From positions 4,287,501 to 4,351,500 of the forward strand of contig NZ_CP046266.1 in the NCBI RefSeq assembly GCF_009720625.1: a DNA stretch of 64,000 nucleotides. The letters are read 5' to 3'. This document shows, one piece after another, positions 28,444-37,168 of this stretch. The first letter of the stretch is position 1. Each line of letters starts with the position of its first letter. The notes beneath the pieces were generated by a model. The model saw only the letters and a list, made by a program, of their open reading frames with translations. It searched no databases and was not told the DNA's origin. The translations under genes and the position numbers were made by a program. This DNA comes from Metabacillus sediminilitoris (GTDB taxonomy: Bacteria; Bacillota; Bacilli; Bacillales; Bacillaceae).

Positions 28444-28472
28444 AGTATACTTTGTTTGTATATGTTTTGCAA
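28444..28472 (-). promoter_or_regulatory. Promoter of speD
   Basis: Minus-strand TTGCAA (28467-28472), 17-base spacer, TATACT (28444-28449). It gives speD its own transcript in addition to any read-through from gapB. Confidence 0.72.
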
Positions 28473-28562
28473 CAAACTTTTTTAAAAAGTTTGTTAATAG
28501 TTAAAGGGTAGTTAATGAACATGATGGTATTACACGTTTTATCATTTCCAAACCTAAGCAAA

Positions 28563-29585
28563 TTAAACTTCTAATAAATTGTTCATCTTATGAGCAACTA
28601 ATTTTGTTAAATCTGTTACCCTGCATGAATAAGCCCATTCATTGTCATACCATGCTAACACTTTAATCTTATGTTCTTCCATCACCATTGTTGATAATCC
28701 ATCAATAACTGCAGAATTTGGATTCGTATTAAAATCAATGGATACCAGCGGTTCAGTTGTAAAATCTAAAATTCCTTTTAGACTGCTGCTTGAAGCTTCA
28801 GTAAAGGCACGATTAATATCATCAACTGTGACACTCTTTTCTACATCAACAACTAAATCCACCAACGATACATTTGGTGTTGGTACCCGTAACGCCATAC
28901 CGTGAAGCTTTCCTTTTAGATGTGGCAATACCAGCGTCAATGCCTTTGCTGCGCCAGTTGTTGTAGGTATAATCGACTGTGCACATGCTCTAGCTCGTCT
29001 CAAATCCTTATGTGGGTTATCGATATTGTTTTGATCATTTGTATAAGCATGAACTGTTGTCATTAATCCATTTTTAATGGTAAAAGCATCATCAAGAACT
29101 TTTACAACTGGTGCTAAACAGTTTGTTGTACATGAGGCATTTGAAATTATTGTATGCTTCTCATGGTCGTAGTCATGATCATTTACTCCCATAACAATCG
29201 TTACATCCTCATTTTTACCAGGTGCTGTTAAAATGACCTTTTTTGCACCTGCAACAACATGTTTCATTGCTTGATCTTTACTATTAAATTTACCCGTAGC
29301 TTCAATAACAATATCAATATCTAAGTCTTTCCAAGGCAGCATTTGCGGGTCACGTTCATTGATAAGTAACACATTGTTTCCGTTTACAATTAAATGATCA
29401 TCACATGCTATTACTTCCCCATTAAACTTACCATGATTGGTATCGTATTTTATTAAGTGTGCCAACGTTTCCGCCGGATAACTTGCGTTTATCACCTTAA
29501 TATTCATATTTTCTGTGATTGCATTTCGGAATACCATTCTCCCAATACGACCAAAACCATTTATTGCAATATTGGCTCTCATCAT
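28563..29585 (-). CDS. gapB: Gluconeogenic NADP-dependent glyceraldehyde-3-phosphate dehydrogenase GapB
   Basis: 340-residue GAPDH that runs toward gluconeogenesis. It has the Rossmann start INGFGRIGRM, the catalytic SNASCTTNCLAP (Cys near 153), and the C-terminal AWYDNEWAYSCRV. After the second beta strand it reads INASYPAETLAH, without the Asp of NAD-specific glycolytic enzymes, which fits NADP use as in B. subtilis GapB. Two CcpN-type operators precede it, as expected for a gene shut off by glucose. The start is ATGATG; the second ATG (29582) has better spacing from GAGGGG. Confidence 0.95.
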   Translation of the reverse strand: MMRANIAINGFGRIGRMVFRNAITENMNIKVINASYPAETLAHLIKYDTNHGKFNGEVIACDDHLIVNGNNVLLINERDPQMLPWKDLDIDIVIEATGKFNSKDQAMKHVVAGAKKVILTAPGKNEDVTIVMGVNDHDYDHEKHTIISNASCTTNCLAPVVKVLDDAFTIKNGLMTTVHAYTNDQNNIDNPHKDLRRARACAQSIIPTTTGAAKALTLVLPHLKGKLHGMALRVPTPNVSLVDLVVDVEKSVTVDDINRAFTEASSSSLKGILDFTTEPLVSIDFNTNPNSAVIDGLSTMVMEEHKIKVLAWYDNEWAYSCRVTDLTKLVAHKMNNLLEV

Positions 29586-29602
29586 ATTACCCCTCTCATA
29601 TA

Positions 29603-29613
29603 TGTGTTATACT
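29603..29613 (+). promoter_or_regulatory. CcpN operator, gapB-proximal
   Basis: TGTGTTATACT fits the CcpN consensus TRTGHYATAYW at every position. It lies 18 bases upstream of the gapB start. Confidence 0.8.
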
Positions 29614-29634
29614 AATTGTTGATTTAATAAATAT

Positions 29635-29645
29635 AGTATAACATA
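29635..29645 (-). promoter_or_regulatory. CcpN operator overlapping the likely gapB -10 box
   Basis: Minus-strand TATGTTATACT fits TRTGHYATAYW completely and contains TATACT, a likely -10 box of gapB. It is in inverted orientation to the site at 29603-29613. CcpN represses gapB and pckA under glycolytic conditions in B. subtilis. Confidence 0.82.
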
Positions 29646-29713
29646 TATATTTAAAAAAGGGATAATTATTATTACTTTTTTTGAAATTTTACACGATATT
29701 TAATAGAATGCAC

Positions 29714-29742
29714 AAAAAAGGAGACTAAATAAGTCTCCTTTC
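29714..29742 (-). terminator. Terminator of coaE
   Basis: On the minus strand AAAGGAGACTT, loop, AGTCTCCTTTTTTG, starting at the coaE stop codon. Confidence 0.88.
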
Positions 29743-30334
29743 ATTTTAATCCATTCAAAAATTCAATTACTTGCGCTTCGGTATCTTCGATTGAACCGTT
29801 ATTATTAATAATAACATCAGCAAGCTTTACCTTTTCCTTTAAAGGCAGCTGTGACTGTATTCTCATCATGGCCTCTTCTTTACTATAGCCATTACGGTTC
29901 ATTAATCTCTTTAACTGTGTCTGTTCATCGACATACACAAGTACTGTTACATCAACCATATGTGTTAATTTGCTTTCAAATAACAATGGAATGTCTAACA
30001 CTACTTGTTTTGCGTTTTTCTCTTTTTCTTCTTGTTTTTGCTTTAACATTTCTTTACGTACAGCTGGATGGACGATTTCATTTAATTGTTGACGGTTTTT
30101 ATCATTAGAAAAGATAATTGCCCCCAGCTTCTCACGATTGATTGTTTGATCATCGAGTAAAATGTCTTGACCAAATGTTTTAACAATTTGTTGATATGCA
30201 GGTTCTCCAATTTCAACGACATCTCTAGAAATTTTGTCAGCATCAATAATTCGAATTCCTTGATTCCGAAACATATTGGAGACTGTGCTTTTACCACTTG
30301 CAATTCCACCTGTTAACCCAATTACGACTGTCAC
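29741..30334 (-). CDS. coaE: Dephospho-CoA kinase
   Basis: Last step of coenzyme A synthesis (phosphorylation of dephospho-CoA), 197 residues. P-loop GLTGGIASGKST at 6-17, then DADKISRDVVE, VVLDIPLLFE with the conserved DxPLLFE motif, and RLMNRNGYSKEEAMMRI in the lid. I take the GTG at 30332-30334: GGAGG lies eight bases upstream and the protein starts MTVVIGLTGG like B. subtilis CoaE (197). The ATG five codons earlier is part of that ribosome binding site (ATGGAGG). It is 18 bases after ytaF. Confidence 0.95.
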   Translation of the reverse strand: MTVVIGLTGGIASGKSTVSNMFRNQGIRIIDADKISRDVVEIGEPAYQQIVKTFGQDILLDDQTINREKLGAIIFSNDKNRQQLNEIVHPAVRKEMLKQKQEEKEKNAKQVVLDIPLLFESKLTHMVDVTVLVYVDEQTQLKRLMNRNGYSKEEAMMRIQSQLPLKEKVKLADVIINNNGSIEDTEAQVIEFLNGLK

Positions 30335-30352
30335 TGTTTTTGCCTCCATTGA

Positions 30353-30988
30353 TCATAATTTCCATAATCCTATCATAATTAGAATGATCCCTGGCAGGCA
30401 AGAAAATTTGTCCATCCAGTCAAATTTTGAAAAAAGATAACCAGATTTGATCCCGATTGAAACAAATAAGGAACTCATACACGCCACTAAAATACTCATT
30501 TCCAAAGGAGAATAACCTAATAAAGCTGCACCTATTCCTGCACCAAAGGCATCTAAAGATAGCGCAACTCCTAGCAAAAATGCCTCTACTCCTGTAATTG
30601 TACCCGATTTATCGATATCCGCTGTCATTGGTTTCCTCAGAATATTGATGACAATGCCAAGAGTCTTTATTTCAAAATTAATCAATGTTTTTTCTGTTTC
30701 TTCATCAGAAGATTCCTTTGAAGGTCTAAAAAATTGATACAAAACCCACGCTCCAATTAAAACAAGGATAAATCCTCCAAGCTTATCAGTCACATAAATA
30801 GGAAAAACCCTTGCCATTAGATCACCAACAAGCATAGCTACTAACAAAGTTACGGCCGAACAACAAGCAATAATAAAAATAGATTTAAATGGAATTCTCA
30901 TCTTTCTCATACCATACGTAAATCCTACCGAAAAGCTATCTAAGCTTACTGCGAATGCTAATAATAAAAGTGATGCATATTGAAACAT
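30353..30988 (-). CDS. ytaF: Sporulation membrane protein YtaF (MntP-like)
   Basis: 211-residue membrane protein with six predicted helices arranged as two three-helix repeats. Each repeat carries an acidic-aspartate helix: AFAVSLDSFSVGFTYGMRK near the start and LGVALSLDAFGAGIGAALLGY near 140, the pattern of the MntP manganese-exporter family. YtaF is linked to sporulation in B. subtilis; whether it exports a metal is not shown. It is upstream of coaE, as in B. subtilis. Confidence 0.9.
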   Translation of the reverse strand: MFQYASLLLLAFAVSLDSFSVGFTYGMRKMRIPFKSIFIIACCSAVTLLVAMLVGDLMARVFPIYVTDKLGGFILVLIGAWVLYQFFRPSKESSDEETEKTLINFEIKTLGIVINILRKPMTADIDKSGTITGVEAFLLGVALSLDAFGAGIGAALLGYSPLEMSILVACMSSLFVSIGIKSGYLFSKFDWMDKFSCLPGIILIMIGLWKL

Positions 30989-31074
30989 AAGAGCCTAGCC
31001 CCTTCCTTCTAAATGCTAACATAGTGTATGATAAACGCCTATGCAATGTGAAAAGCTAAAGTAAGGTTTACAAT

Positions 31075-31115
31075 AAAAAAGGCAAAAAACACATGAAGTG
31101 TCTTTTGCCTTTTTT
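31075..31115 (-). terminator. Terminator after mutM
   Basis: AAAAAAGGCAAAAAACAC, ATGAA loop, GTGTCTTTTGCCTTTTTT. It can work in both directions and separates mutM from ytaF, so ytaF-coaE probably have their own promoter within 30989-31074. Confidence 0.82.
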
Positions 31116-31268
31116 AAAGGAAAGAAAGGAAATATTCTATTCATTGTTTTTATTTAGTCAAGTTCCATTTATGTAGATAAACTCAGCATATGAAATAAAG
31201 GTAAAAAATCCCATATGCATGAAGTCTATACCTGTCCTCGATAAACAAAATACTAGCACATTCCCTTG
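31116..31268. other. mutM 3' region, nothing recognised
   Basis: AT-rich 150 bases after the mutM stop codon and before the terminator. No gene or motif seen. Confidence 0.4.
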
Positions 31269-32093
31269 TTATTTCTGACATTTTTCACAATAATGAGTGC
31301 CTCTGCCGCCAACAACAGTCCTTGTTAGGATCGTGCCACATTTTTTACAAGGTTCATCTGTTCTACCGTAAACAAATAATTGTAGTTGAAACATACCAAT
31401 TTCACCTTGTGTATTAACATATGATCGAACAGTGCTACCCCCTTTTTCCACTGCTTCCTGAAGAGTAGAAATAATCTCCTTGTGCAATCTTTTATATTCG
31501 CCCGCTGTTAACTCACTAGCTATTCGCTCTGGGTTTATGCCAGAACGAAATAATGCTTCATCTACATATATATTACCTAGTCCAACGACAACACTTTGAT
31601 CTAATAATGCTGTTTTTATTTTTCGTGTCGTTTTATTTAGACGCTCGCGTAAATACTTTGCTGTAAATTGTTCACAAAATGGTTCTGGCCCAAGCTGTAA
31701 AAGAGGAAGCTCATTTTCTTCTTCCCCTTTACTAAATAAATGCATGGTGCCGAACTTACGAACATCTCGATAACGTAATTCTGAACCGTCCGTAAAGGAA
31801 AAAATAACATGTGTATGATGGTCATACTCTTCTTCAGGCTGAAACAATCCGTATCGTCCCTCCATTCGTAAATGGGAGACTAAAACATAGTCATCAAGAA
31901 TAAACTTTAAAAACTTTCCTCGACGGTGTACATCATGGATTGTTTGTCCAAAGAGTGCATCTTTAAATTGTTCTATTTCAATTGGCTTTTTTATAATTTT
32001 AGGCCAATGAATCGTCACTTTTTGAATCTTTTTTCCAATAACTAGCCCATGCAGTGTCCGACGTACTGTTTCGACTTCTGGGAGTTCTGGCAT
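31269..32093 (-). CDS. mutM: Formamidopyrimidine-DNA glycosylase
   Basis: 274-residue bifunctional glycosylase/AP lyase that removes 8-oxoguanine and formamidopyrimidines. The catalytic N-terminus MPELPEVETVRR (Pro1 after Met removal, Glu2) is intact, followed by the helix-two-turn-helix GLGNIYVDEALFRSGINP and the C-terminal zinc finger CKKCGTILTRTVVGGRGTHYCEKCQ. It is downstream of polA, its usual partner in Bacillus. Confidence 0.97.
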   Translation of the reverse strand: MPELPEVETVRRTLHGLVIGKKIQKVTIHWPKIIKKPIEIEQFKDALFGQTIHDVHRRGKFLKFILDDYVLVSHLRMEGRYGLFQPEEEYDHHTHVIFSFTDGSELRYRDVRKFGTMHLFSKGEEENELPLLQLGPEPFCEQFTAKYLRERLNKTTRKIKTALLDQSVVVGLGNIYVDEALFRSGINPERIASELTAGEYKRLHKEIISTLQEAVEKGGSTVRSYVNTQGEIGMFQLQLFVYGRTDEPCKKCGTILTRTVVGGRGTHYCEKCQK

Positions 32094-32207
32094 ACCTTCA
32101 CTTCCTTATTGCGTATTCCATCTTTAAGTATATATTTTGTTTTCATATCAATCTGCACCATTATATGATTTGCCATAATGGTAAGATGTTCAAGCACTAC
32201 CTCTTTA

Positions 32208-34838
32208 TTATTTCGCATCATACCAAGAGTCACCATAAGAGTAATCCACCTTTAATGGTACGTTTAGCTCAACTGCATTTTCCATAACTTCAGGGACTAT
32301 TTTTTCTAAGATAGCAATTTCTTCTTTAGGAGCTTCAAAGATTAGTTCATCATGTACTTGTAATAATAATTTTGCTTGTACCTTTTCTTTTTTTAGTCGT
32401 GCTGCCATATCAATCATTGCCTTTTTAATGATATCTGCTGCACTACCTTGAATAGGTGTATTCATAGCTGTTCTTTCTGCAAAGCTCCGTATGTTAAAAT
32501 TACTGCTTGTGATTTCAGGAATATATCTTCTTCTATGGAGAAGTGTTTTTACATAGCCCTTTTCTCTCACATCGGCTACGATGTCTTCCATATAATCTTG
32601 TACACCGACAAATGTCTCCAAATAACGTTTAATAAATTCTCCTGCTTCCTTCCGTGTAATCCCTAGACTTTGAGAAAGCCCATAATCACTAATTCCATAA
32701 ACAATTCCAAAATTAACGGCTTTGGCCTGTCTTCTCATATTTGAAGTAACATCTTCTTTTTCCACATGAAAAACATCCATTGCGGTTTTCGTATGAATAT
32801 CTAGATCATTTCGAAATGCTTCGACTAAATTTTTATCATTTGCAATATGTGCTAAAACTCTTAGTTCAATTTGAGAGTAGTCAGCTGCAAATATCACCCA
32901 ATCCTTCTCTGAAGGAACAAACGCTTGGCGAATTTTTCTACCTTCCTCAAGTCTAATAGGGATATTTTGCAGATTAGGATCAATTGAGCTTAGTCTACCT
33001 GTTGTCGTTAACACTTGATTAAAGCGGGTATGAATTTTCTTGGTATCTTCATGAACTACCTTTAATAACCCATCGATATAGGTAGATTTTAGTTTTCCAA
33101 GCTGACGGTAATGAAGAATCTCTCGTACAATTTCATGTTTATCTTCAAGTTTTTCAAGCACGTCAGCTGATGTTGAGTAGCCTGTTTTTGTTTTTTTAAT
33201 AACTGGTAATTGTAATTTATCAAACAATATAACCCCAAGCTGTTTTGGAGAATTTATATTAAATGTTTCACCTGCATGTTCATGAATATTCTTTTCAAGT
33301 GACGTTAATTGCTCGGCTAAATCATCACCCATATCTTTTAATCGTTTACTATCGACTCGAACACCTGTAGCTTCCATTTCAGCTAAGATAACAGAAAGGG
33401 GCAGCTCTAAATCGTAAAATAATGATGATTGATCATTTTGTTCCAGCTGCATCTCCAACTTATCTTTTAAAGAGTAGATAGCTTGCCCTTTTCTGATAAG
33501 ATGTTCACTTAGTATTTCTTCATTAGGAATAGAACGCTTTGCTCCCTTACCGTAAACTAATTCGTCTGACTGAACTATTGATAAACCATTTGTTTTCGCA
33601 ACACTCGCAACATCATCAAAGGTTTCAGAAGGATTTAATAGGTAAGCCGCAATTAATACATCAAAACTTATTCCTTTTAAAGCAATACCTTTCCAGTGAA
33701 GGGCAACGCTTGTTTTCTTTCCGTCATAGACAATCTTTTGTTTTGTCTCGTCTTCAGCCCACTTTTTAAACGACTCAGATGACAATGCAGTATCAACCGG
33801 AATATAAAAAAGACCATTTTCATTTTGTATGGAGAAACCGAGTATATCTGCTTTATGATAACTTTCATCCAATACCTCTGCATAAATGACTGCTTCATCT
33901 GTTAACACAACATTGGTAAATTCTGTAACTTTTTCAAATGGAAGGTCAGGTATTACCTCTTCTTCTACCACGACCTCTTCTCCCAGCTTTTCTAATAATG
34001 AATTAAAACCGAGTTCTTTAAAAATGCCTGTAACCTTTTTAACATCAAAACCATTGTAATGAATATCATCTAAGGAAATTGAAATTGGGGCTTCACAATC
34101 AATTGTTGCTAATTTTTTACTCATTATGGCTTGTTCATGATGTTCTTCAAGCTTTTCTTTCAGCTTCTTTCCACTTACCTTATCTACTGAATTAAGTACA
34201 TTTTCTAATGTCGTAAACTCTTTTAATAGTTTTATCGCCGTTTTCTCTCCGACTCCAGGAACTCCAGGAATATTATCTGAAGTATCCCCCATCAGCCCCT
34301 TCATATCTATAATTTGACCTGGTGTTAAGCCATATTTTTCATTAACAAAGTCCGGAGTATAAGAATCAACATCCGTAATTCCTTTTTTCGTGATATCTAC
34401 TGTTATATTTTCTGTGACTAATTGTGTTAAATCCTTATCTCCTGAAATGACTTTGACTTCATAGCCGTCTTTTTCAGCTTGCTTAGAAAGGGTCCCGATA
34501 ATATCATCTGCTTCATAATTTTCAAGCTCATAACGTGATACTTGATAAGCATCAAGCAGTTCTCGAATAAATGGAAATTGCTCTGATAATTCAGGTGGAG
34601 TTTTTTGGCGTCCCCCTTTATATTCTTGGAATGTTTCATGTCTAAATGTCGTTTTTCCTGCATCAAATGCTACAAGCATATGTGATGGCTTTTCATCTTC
34701 CAATATTTTCATTAAAATCATCGTAAAACCATAAATCGCATTCGTATGTATACCTTTATCATTATTTAATAATGGAAGAGCGAAAAATGCCCGATAAGCA
34801 ATACTATTTCCATCTATTAAGACTATTTTCTTTGTCAC
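32208..34838 (-). CDS. polA: DNA polymerase I
   Basis: 876-residue Pol I for Okazaki-fragment processing and repair. N-terminal 5' nuclease (about 1-290; LIDGNSIAYRAFFALP, GDKDLTQLV, GLMGDTSDNIPGVPGVGEKTA), a central exonuclease-like domain (about 305-480) and the polymerase core with DPNLQNIPIR, FAADYSQIELRVLAH, QAKAVNFGIVYGIS and QVHDELIFE. The central domain lacks the DxE proofreading motif (it reads IYAEVLDESYHKADILG), as expected for Bacillus Pol I. The start is GTG at 34836-34838 after GAGGAGG. Confidence 0.97.
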   Translation of the reverse strand: MTKKIVLIDGNSIAYRAFFALPLLNNDKGIHTNAIYGFTMILMKILEDEKPSHMLVAFDAGKTTFRHETFQEYKGGRQKTPPELSEQFPFIRELLDAYQVSRYELENYEADDIIGTLSKQAEKDGYEVKVISGDKDLTQLVTENITVDITKKGITDVDSYTPDFVNEKYGLTPGQIIDMKGLMGDTSDNIPGVPGVGEKTAIKLLKEFTTLENVLNSVDKVSGKKLKEKLEEHHEQAIMSKKLATIDCEAPISISLDDIHYNGFDVKKVTGIFKELGFNSLLEKLGEEVVVEEEVIPDLPFEKVTEFTNVVLTDEAVIYAEVLDESYHKADILGFSIQNENGLFYIPVDTALSSESFKKWAEDETKQKIVYDGKKTSVALHWKGIALKGISFDVLIAAYLLNPSETFDDVASVAKTNGLSIVQSDELVYGKGAKRSIPNEEILSEHLIRKGQAIYSLKDKLEMQLEQNDQSSLFYDLELPLSVILAEMEATGVRVDSKRLKDMGDDLAEQLTSLEKNIHEHAGETFNINSPKQLGVILFDKLQLPVIKKTKTGYSTSADVLEKLEDKHEIVREILHYRQLGKLKSTYIDGLLKVVHEDTKKIHTRFNQVLTTTGRLSSIDPNLQNIPIRLEEGRKIRQAFVPSEKDWVIFAADYSQIELRVLAHIANDKNLVEAFRNDLDIHTKTAMDVFHVEKEDVTSNMRRQAKAVNFGIVYGISDYGLSQSLGITRKEAGEFIKRYLETFVGVQDYMEDIVADVREKGYVKTLLHRRRYIPEITSSNFNIRSFAERTAMNTPIQGSAADIIKKAMIDMAARLKKEKVQAKLLLQVHDELIFEAPKEEIAILEKIVPEVMENAVELNVPLKVDYSYGDSWYDAK

Positions 34839-34897
34839 TACTTCTTCCTCCTCAAAATGGTTAGACTTAGCCGAAATTCAACCACTTTTGTCTAAAT

Positions 34898-34960
34898 AAA
34901 AAACCGCAATTCTCCTTCTATTCTAACATGACTGCAAATAGAAAGGAAAACTGCGGTTCT
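34898..34960 (-). terminator. Terminator of hflK-hflC
   Basis: Minus-strand GAACCGCAGTTTTCC and GGAGAATTGCGGTTTTTTA pair across a 30-base apical region, with a T run. It lies 20 bases after hflC and before polA. Confidence 0.8.
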
Positions 34961-34980
34961 TTTGTTTTGAAACAGTAAAG

Positions 34981-35910
34981 TTATTGAGTACCCTTTAGTA
35001 AACTAGCATATGGTGAATCAAACGGAATAATAATAACTGTTTCTTTGTTTATTGTTTGTTTATATGATTGTAAAGTTCGATACATTTCATAAAAATCAGG
35101 ATCCTTAGAATAGGCTGTATTGTAGATTTTAGCAGCTTCCTTCTCACCTTCACTTCGAATAACCTCTGCGTCAGCTTCAGCTTTTGCTAACATCTCTTTC
35201 ACTTCTCTGTCTGTATCAGCTATAATTCGATTTTTCTCTGCATCCCCTTTCGATAAATACCCTTGCGCAGTTGATTCCCGTTCCGAAATCATTCTTGTAA
35301 AAACAGATTGTTCGTTTTCTGATGGTAAATCAGTCCGTTTCATCCGTACATCTGTTACAACTATTCCATAGTTATCTTTTACTAATAATTCATTTACTTT
35401 ATCAGTGACCTTGTCATTCAAACTTCCTCGAGAGGATTTTTCGTCATTAATAATTTCATCGTAGTTTAATTGGCCTAGTTCTGAACGAACAGTTGAAAAA
35501 ACAAATTCCGCCATCTTCGTTTCTGCATTAACAATCGTACGTGCATTCGAAATCATCTTTTTCGGATCTTCAATTTTCCATACTGTATAATTGTCAATAA
35601 TTAATCGCTTTTTATCTTTTGTATTAATCTCTGCCTCTTGAACATTATAGGTCATTTGATATTTTGGCAGTGTCGTTATAGATTGAATAAATGGAATTTT
35701 ATAATTCAAACCAGGTTCTTCGATAATTCTAACTACTTCACCGAATTGACGAACGACTTTGTACTCATTTTCCTTTACAATAAACAGATTTGTGAGAATA
35801 AGTATAAATAATAAAATGATAATAAAAAGGACAATTCCTCCACGTAAATATCCTTTAAATGAAAAGGGTGGCCTCTTTTTCTCCATATTCACTACATTTT
35901 CATTGCCCAT
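34981..35910 (-). CDS. hflC: HflC, SPFH-domain modulator of FtsH
   Basis: 309-residue membrane-anchored SPFH/band 7 protein. One N-terminal helix (about 24-45, GGIVLFIIILLFILILTNLFIV) precedes the band 7 domain (ENEYKVVRQFGEVVRI, GLNYKIPFIQSI, YTVWKIEDPKKMI, VVTDVRMKRTDLP) and a coiled coil rich in Glu/Ala (YLSKGDAEKNRIIADTDREV). With HflK it forms a cage around the FtsH protease in E. coli. The start is ATG at 35908-35910, eight bases after GGGAG, so it overlaps the end of hflK by 11 bases and is probably translationally coupled. Confidence 0.92.
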   Translation of the reverse strand: MGNENVVNMEKKRPPFSFKGYLRGGIVLFIIILLFILILTNLFIVKENEYKVVRQFGEVVRIIEEPGLNYKIPFIQSITTLPKYQMTYNVQEAEINTKDKKRLIIDNYTVWKIEDPKKMISNARTIVNAETKMAEFVFSTVRSELGQLNYDEIINDEKSSRGSLNDKVTDKVNELLVKDNYGIVVTDVRMKRTDLPSENEQSVFTRMISERESTAQGYLSKGDAEKNRIIADTDREVKEMLAKAEADAEVIRSEGEKEAAKIYNTAYSKDPDFYEMYRTLQSYKQTINKETVIIIPFDSPYASLLKGTQ

Positions 35911-36886
35911 TTGTTTCACTCCCTTCGCTTCCGTCTTCTTCAGCTGGTGCTACAGGTTTTGATGTAGTGGCATCCTTAATCGGTAAATACTTCATCGTAT
36001 TTCCGTTGTCCTCCATAATATAAATCTCGGCATTTGGTAAAACTTGATCAATCGTTTCAAGTACTAAACGTTTTTGCGTAATCTCTTTTGCATTTTTGTA
36101 CTCATCATAAATGGCGTTGAATTGGGCTACATCACCTCGTGCTTCCTCCATGCGTGCTGCTTTATCACCTTCAGCAGCAGAAATAATTGCGTCCTTCTCC
36201 CCCTGAGCTTCCTCTGTCCGTTTGTTTCGATATTTATTTGCTTCATTCGTTCTTGTGTTCATTGTTTCACGTGCATCGGTCACATTTGTAAACGCCTTTC
36301 TAACTTCTTCATTTGGAAGATCTACATCTTGTAATTTAACTGCTAAAATGGTGATTCCAATATCATATTCACCTACTAGTGTAGATAAAAGTTCTTGTAC
36401 CTGCTTTTCAATCTCCACTTTTCCAGATGTTAAAGCGTCATCAATTGTTGAGCTGCCTATGATACTTCGCAAACTAGCTGATGTAGCATCTTTTAACATT
36501 TCTTCTGGATTTTCTGCATTAAATAAATATTTACCAGGTTCTGTAATTTTCCATTGTACAACCATATCAGCTAAGACGATATTCTCATCACCTGTAATCA
36601 TTTTCGTTTCTTTAGGGAAATCCTTCACTTCACCATTATCGGATTCCTCATATCCAAACTGCAGACTGAATGTTTCCTTCGAGAGTACTTCAACGGATTG
36701 AATTGGCCATGGATATTTAAAATGTAGTCCTGGTTCACTTACACCTTCTTCTACCTCACCAAGTGTAATCATGACTGCTTGCTCAGACTCATCAACGGTA
36801 TACCATGAAGTAAATGTAACAATAGCTAACACAATAATTAATAATCCAAAACCGACGATGCTAAAGACTCTTTTCATGCTTAACAT
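35900..36886 (-). CDS. hflK: HflK, SPFH-domain modulator of FtsH
   Basis: 328-residue partner of HflC. An N-terminal helix (about 7-27 of this start) is followed by the HflK-type band 7 domain: YTVDESEQAVMITLGEV, GLHFKYPWPIQSVEVL, MITGDENIVLADMVVQWKI and VKLQDVDLPNEEVRKAFTNV. A coiled coil (ETMNTRTNEANKYRNKRTEEAQGEKDA) and an acidic Pro/Glu tail follow; the glycine-rich N-terminus of proteobacterial HflK is missing. The start is the ATG at 36884-36886 after GGTAGGGG; earlier in-frame codons lack a ribosome binding site. I do not recall hflKC at the B. subtilis polA-phoR junction. Confidence 0.92.
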   Translation of the reverse strand: MLSMKRVFSIVGFGLLIIVLAIVTFTSWYTVDESEQAVMITLGEVEEGVSEPGLHFKYPWPIQSVEVLSKETFSLQFGYEESDNGEVKDFPKETKMITGDENIVLADMVVQWKITEPGKYLFNAENPEEMLKDATSASLRSIIGSSTIDDALTSGKVEIEKQVQELLSTLVGEYDIGITILAVKLQDVDLPNEEVRKAFTNVTDARETMNTRTNEANKYRNKRTEEAQGEKDAIISAAEGDKAARMEEARGDVAQFNAIYDEYKNAKEITQKRLVLETIDQVLPNAEIYIMEDNGNTMKYLPIKDATTSKPVAPAEEDGSEGSETNGQ

Positions 36887-37006
36887 GTAATCCCCTACCT
36901 TTATTTGAACTCTACATACTAATATGTAGACATTCAATTTTTTATCTAACTAAAATACGATTATGTTACAAGAAGGTTTCAAATTGTTTTATTTTTCAAA
37001 CAAAAC

Positions 37007-37039
37007 AAAAAAGGGACGAGAGCTTTACGCTCTCGTCCT
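37007..37039 (-). terminator. Terminator of phoP-phoR
   Basis: Minus-strand AGGACGAGAGC, GTAAA loop, GCTCTCGTCCC then TTTTTTG. It lies about 130 bases after phoR; the bases in between hold nothing I recognise. Confidence 0.9.
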
Positions 37040-37168
37040 AAAGATTGGCTCCTTGGATGAAGGGGTTTTCACTTCGTATTATAGCAACGCTATATTAAGA
37101 AATAATAAACTTGGTGTAAATTAATTGTAAATTGTGTCGAAATAACCAACTTTTACAATTATGAATGA

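Noticed and set aside
32042-32236. 64-residue minus-strand ORF between polA and mutM
   Set aside because: Overlaps the ends of polA and mutM in another frame and has no recognisable features. I treat the 114-base polA-mutM gap as untranslated.
36222-36701. 159-residue plus-strand ORF opposite hflK
   Set aside because: Antisense shadow of hflK with no family pattern or ribosome binding site.
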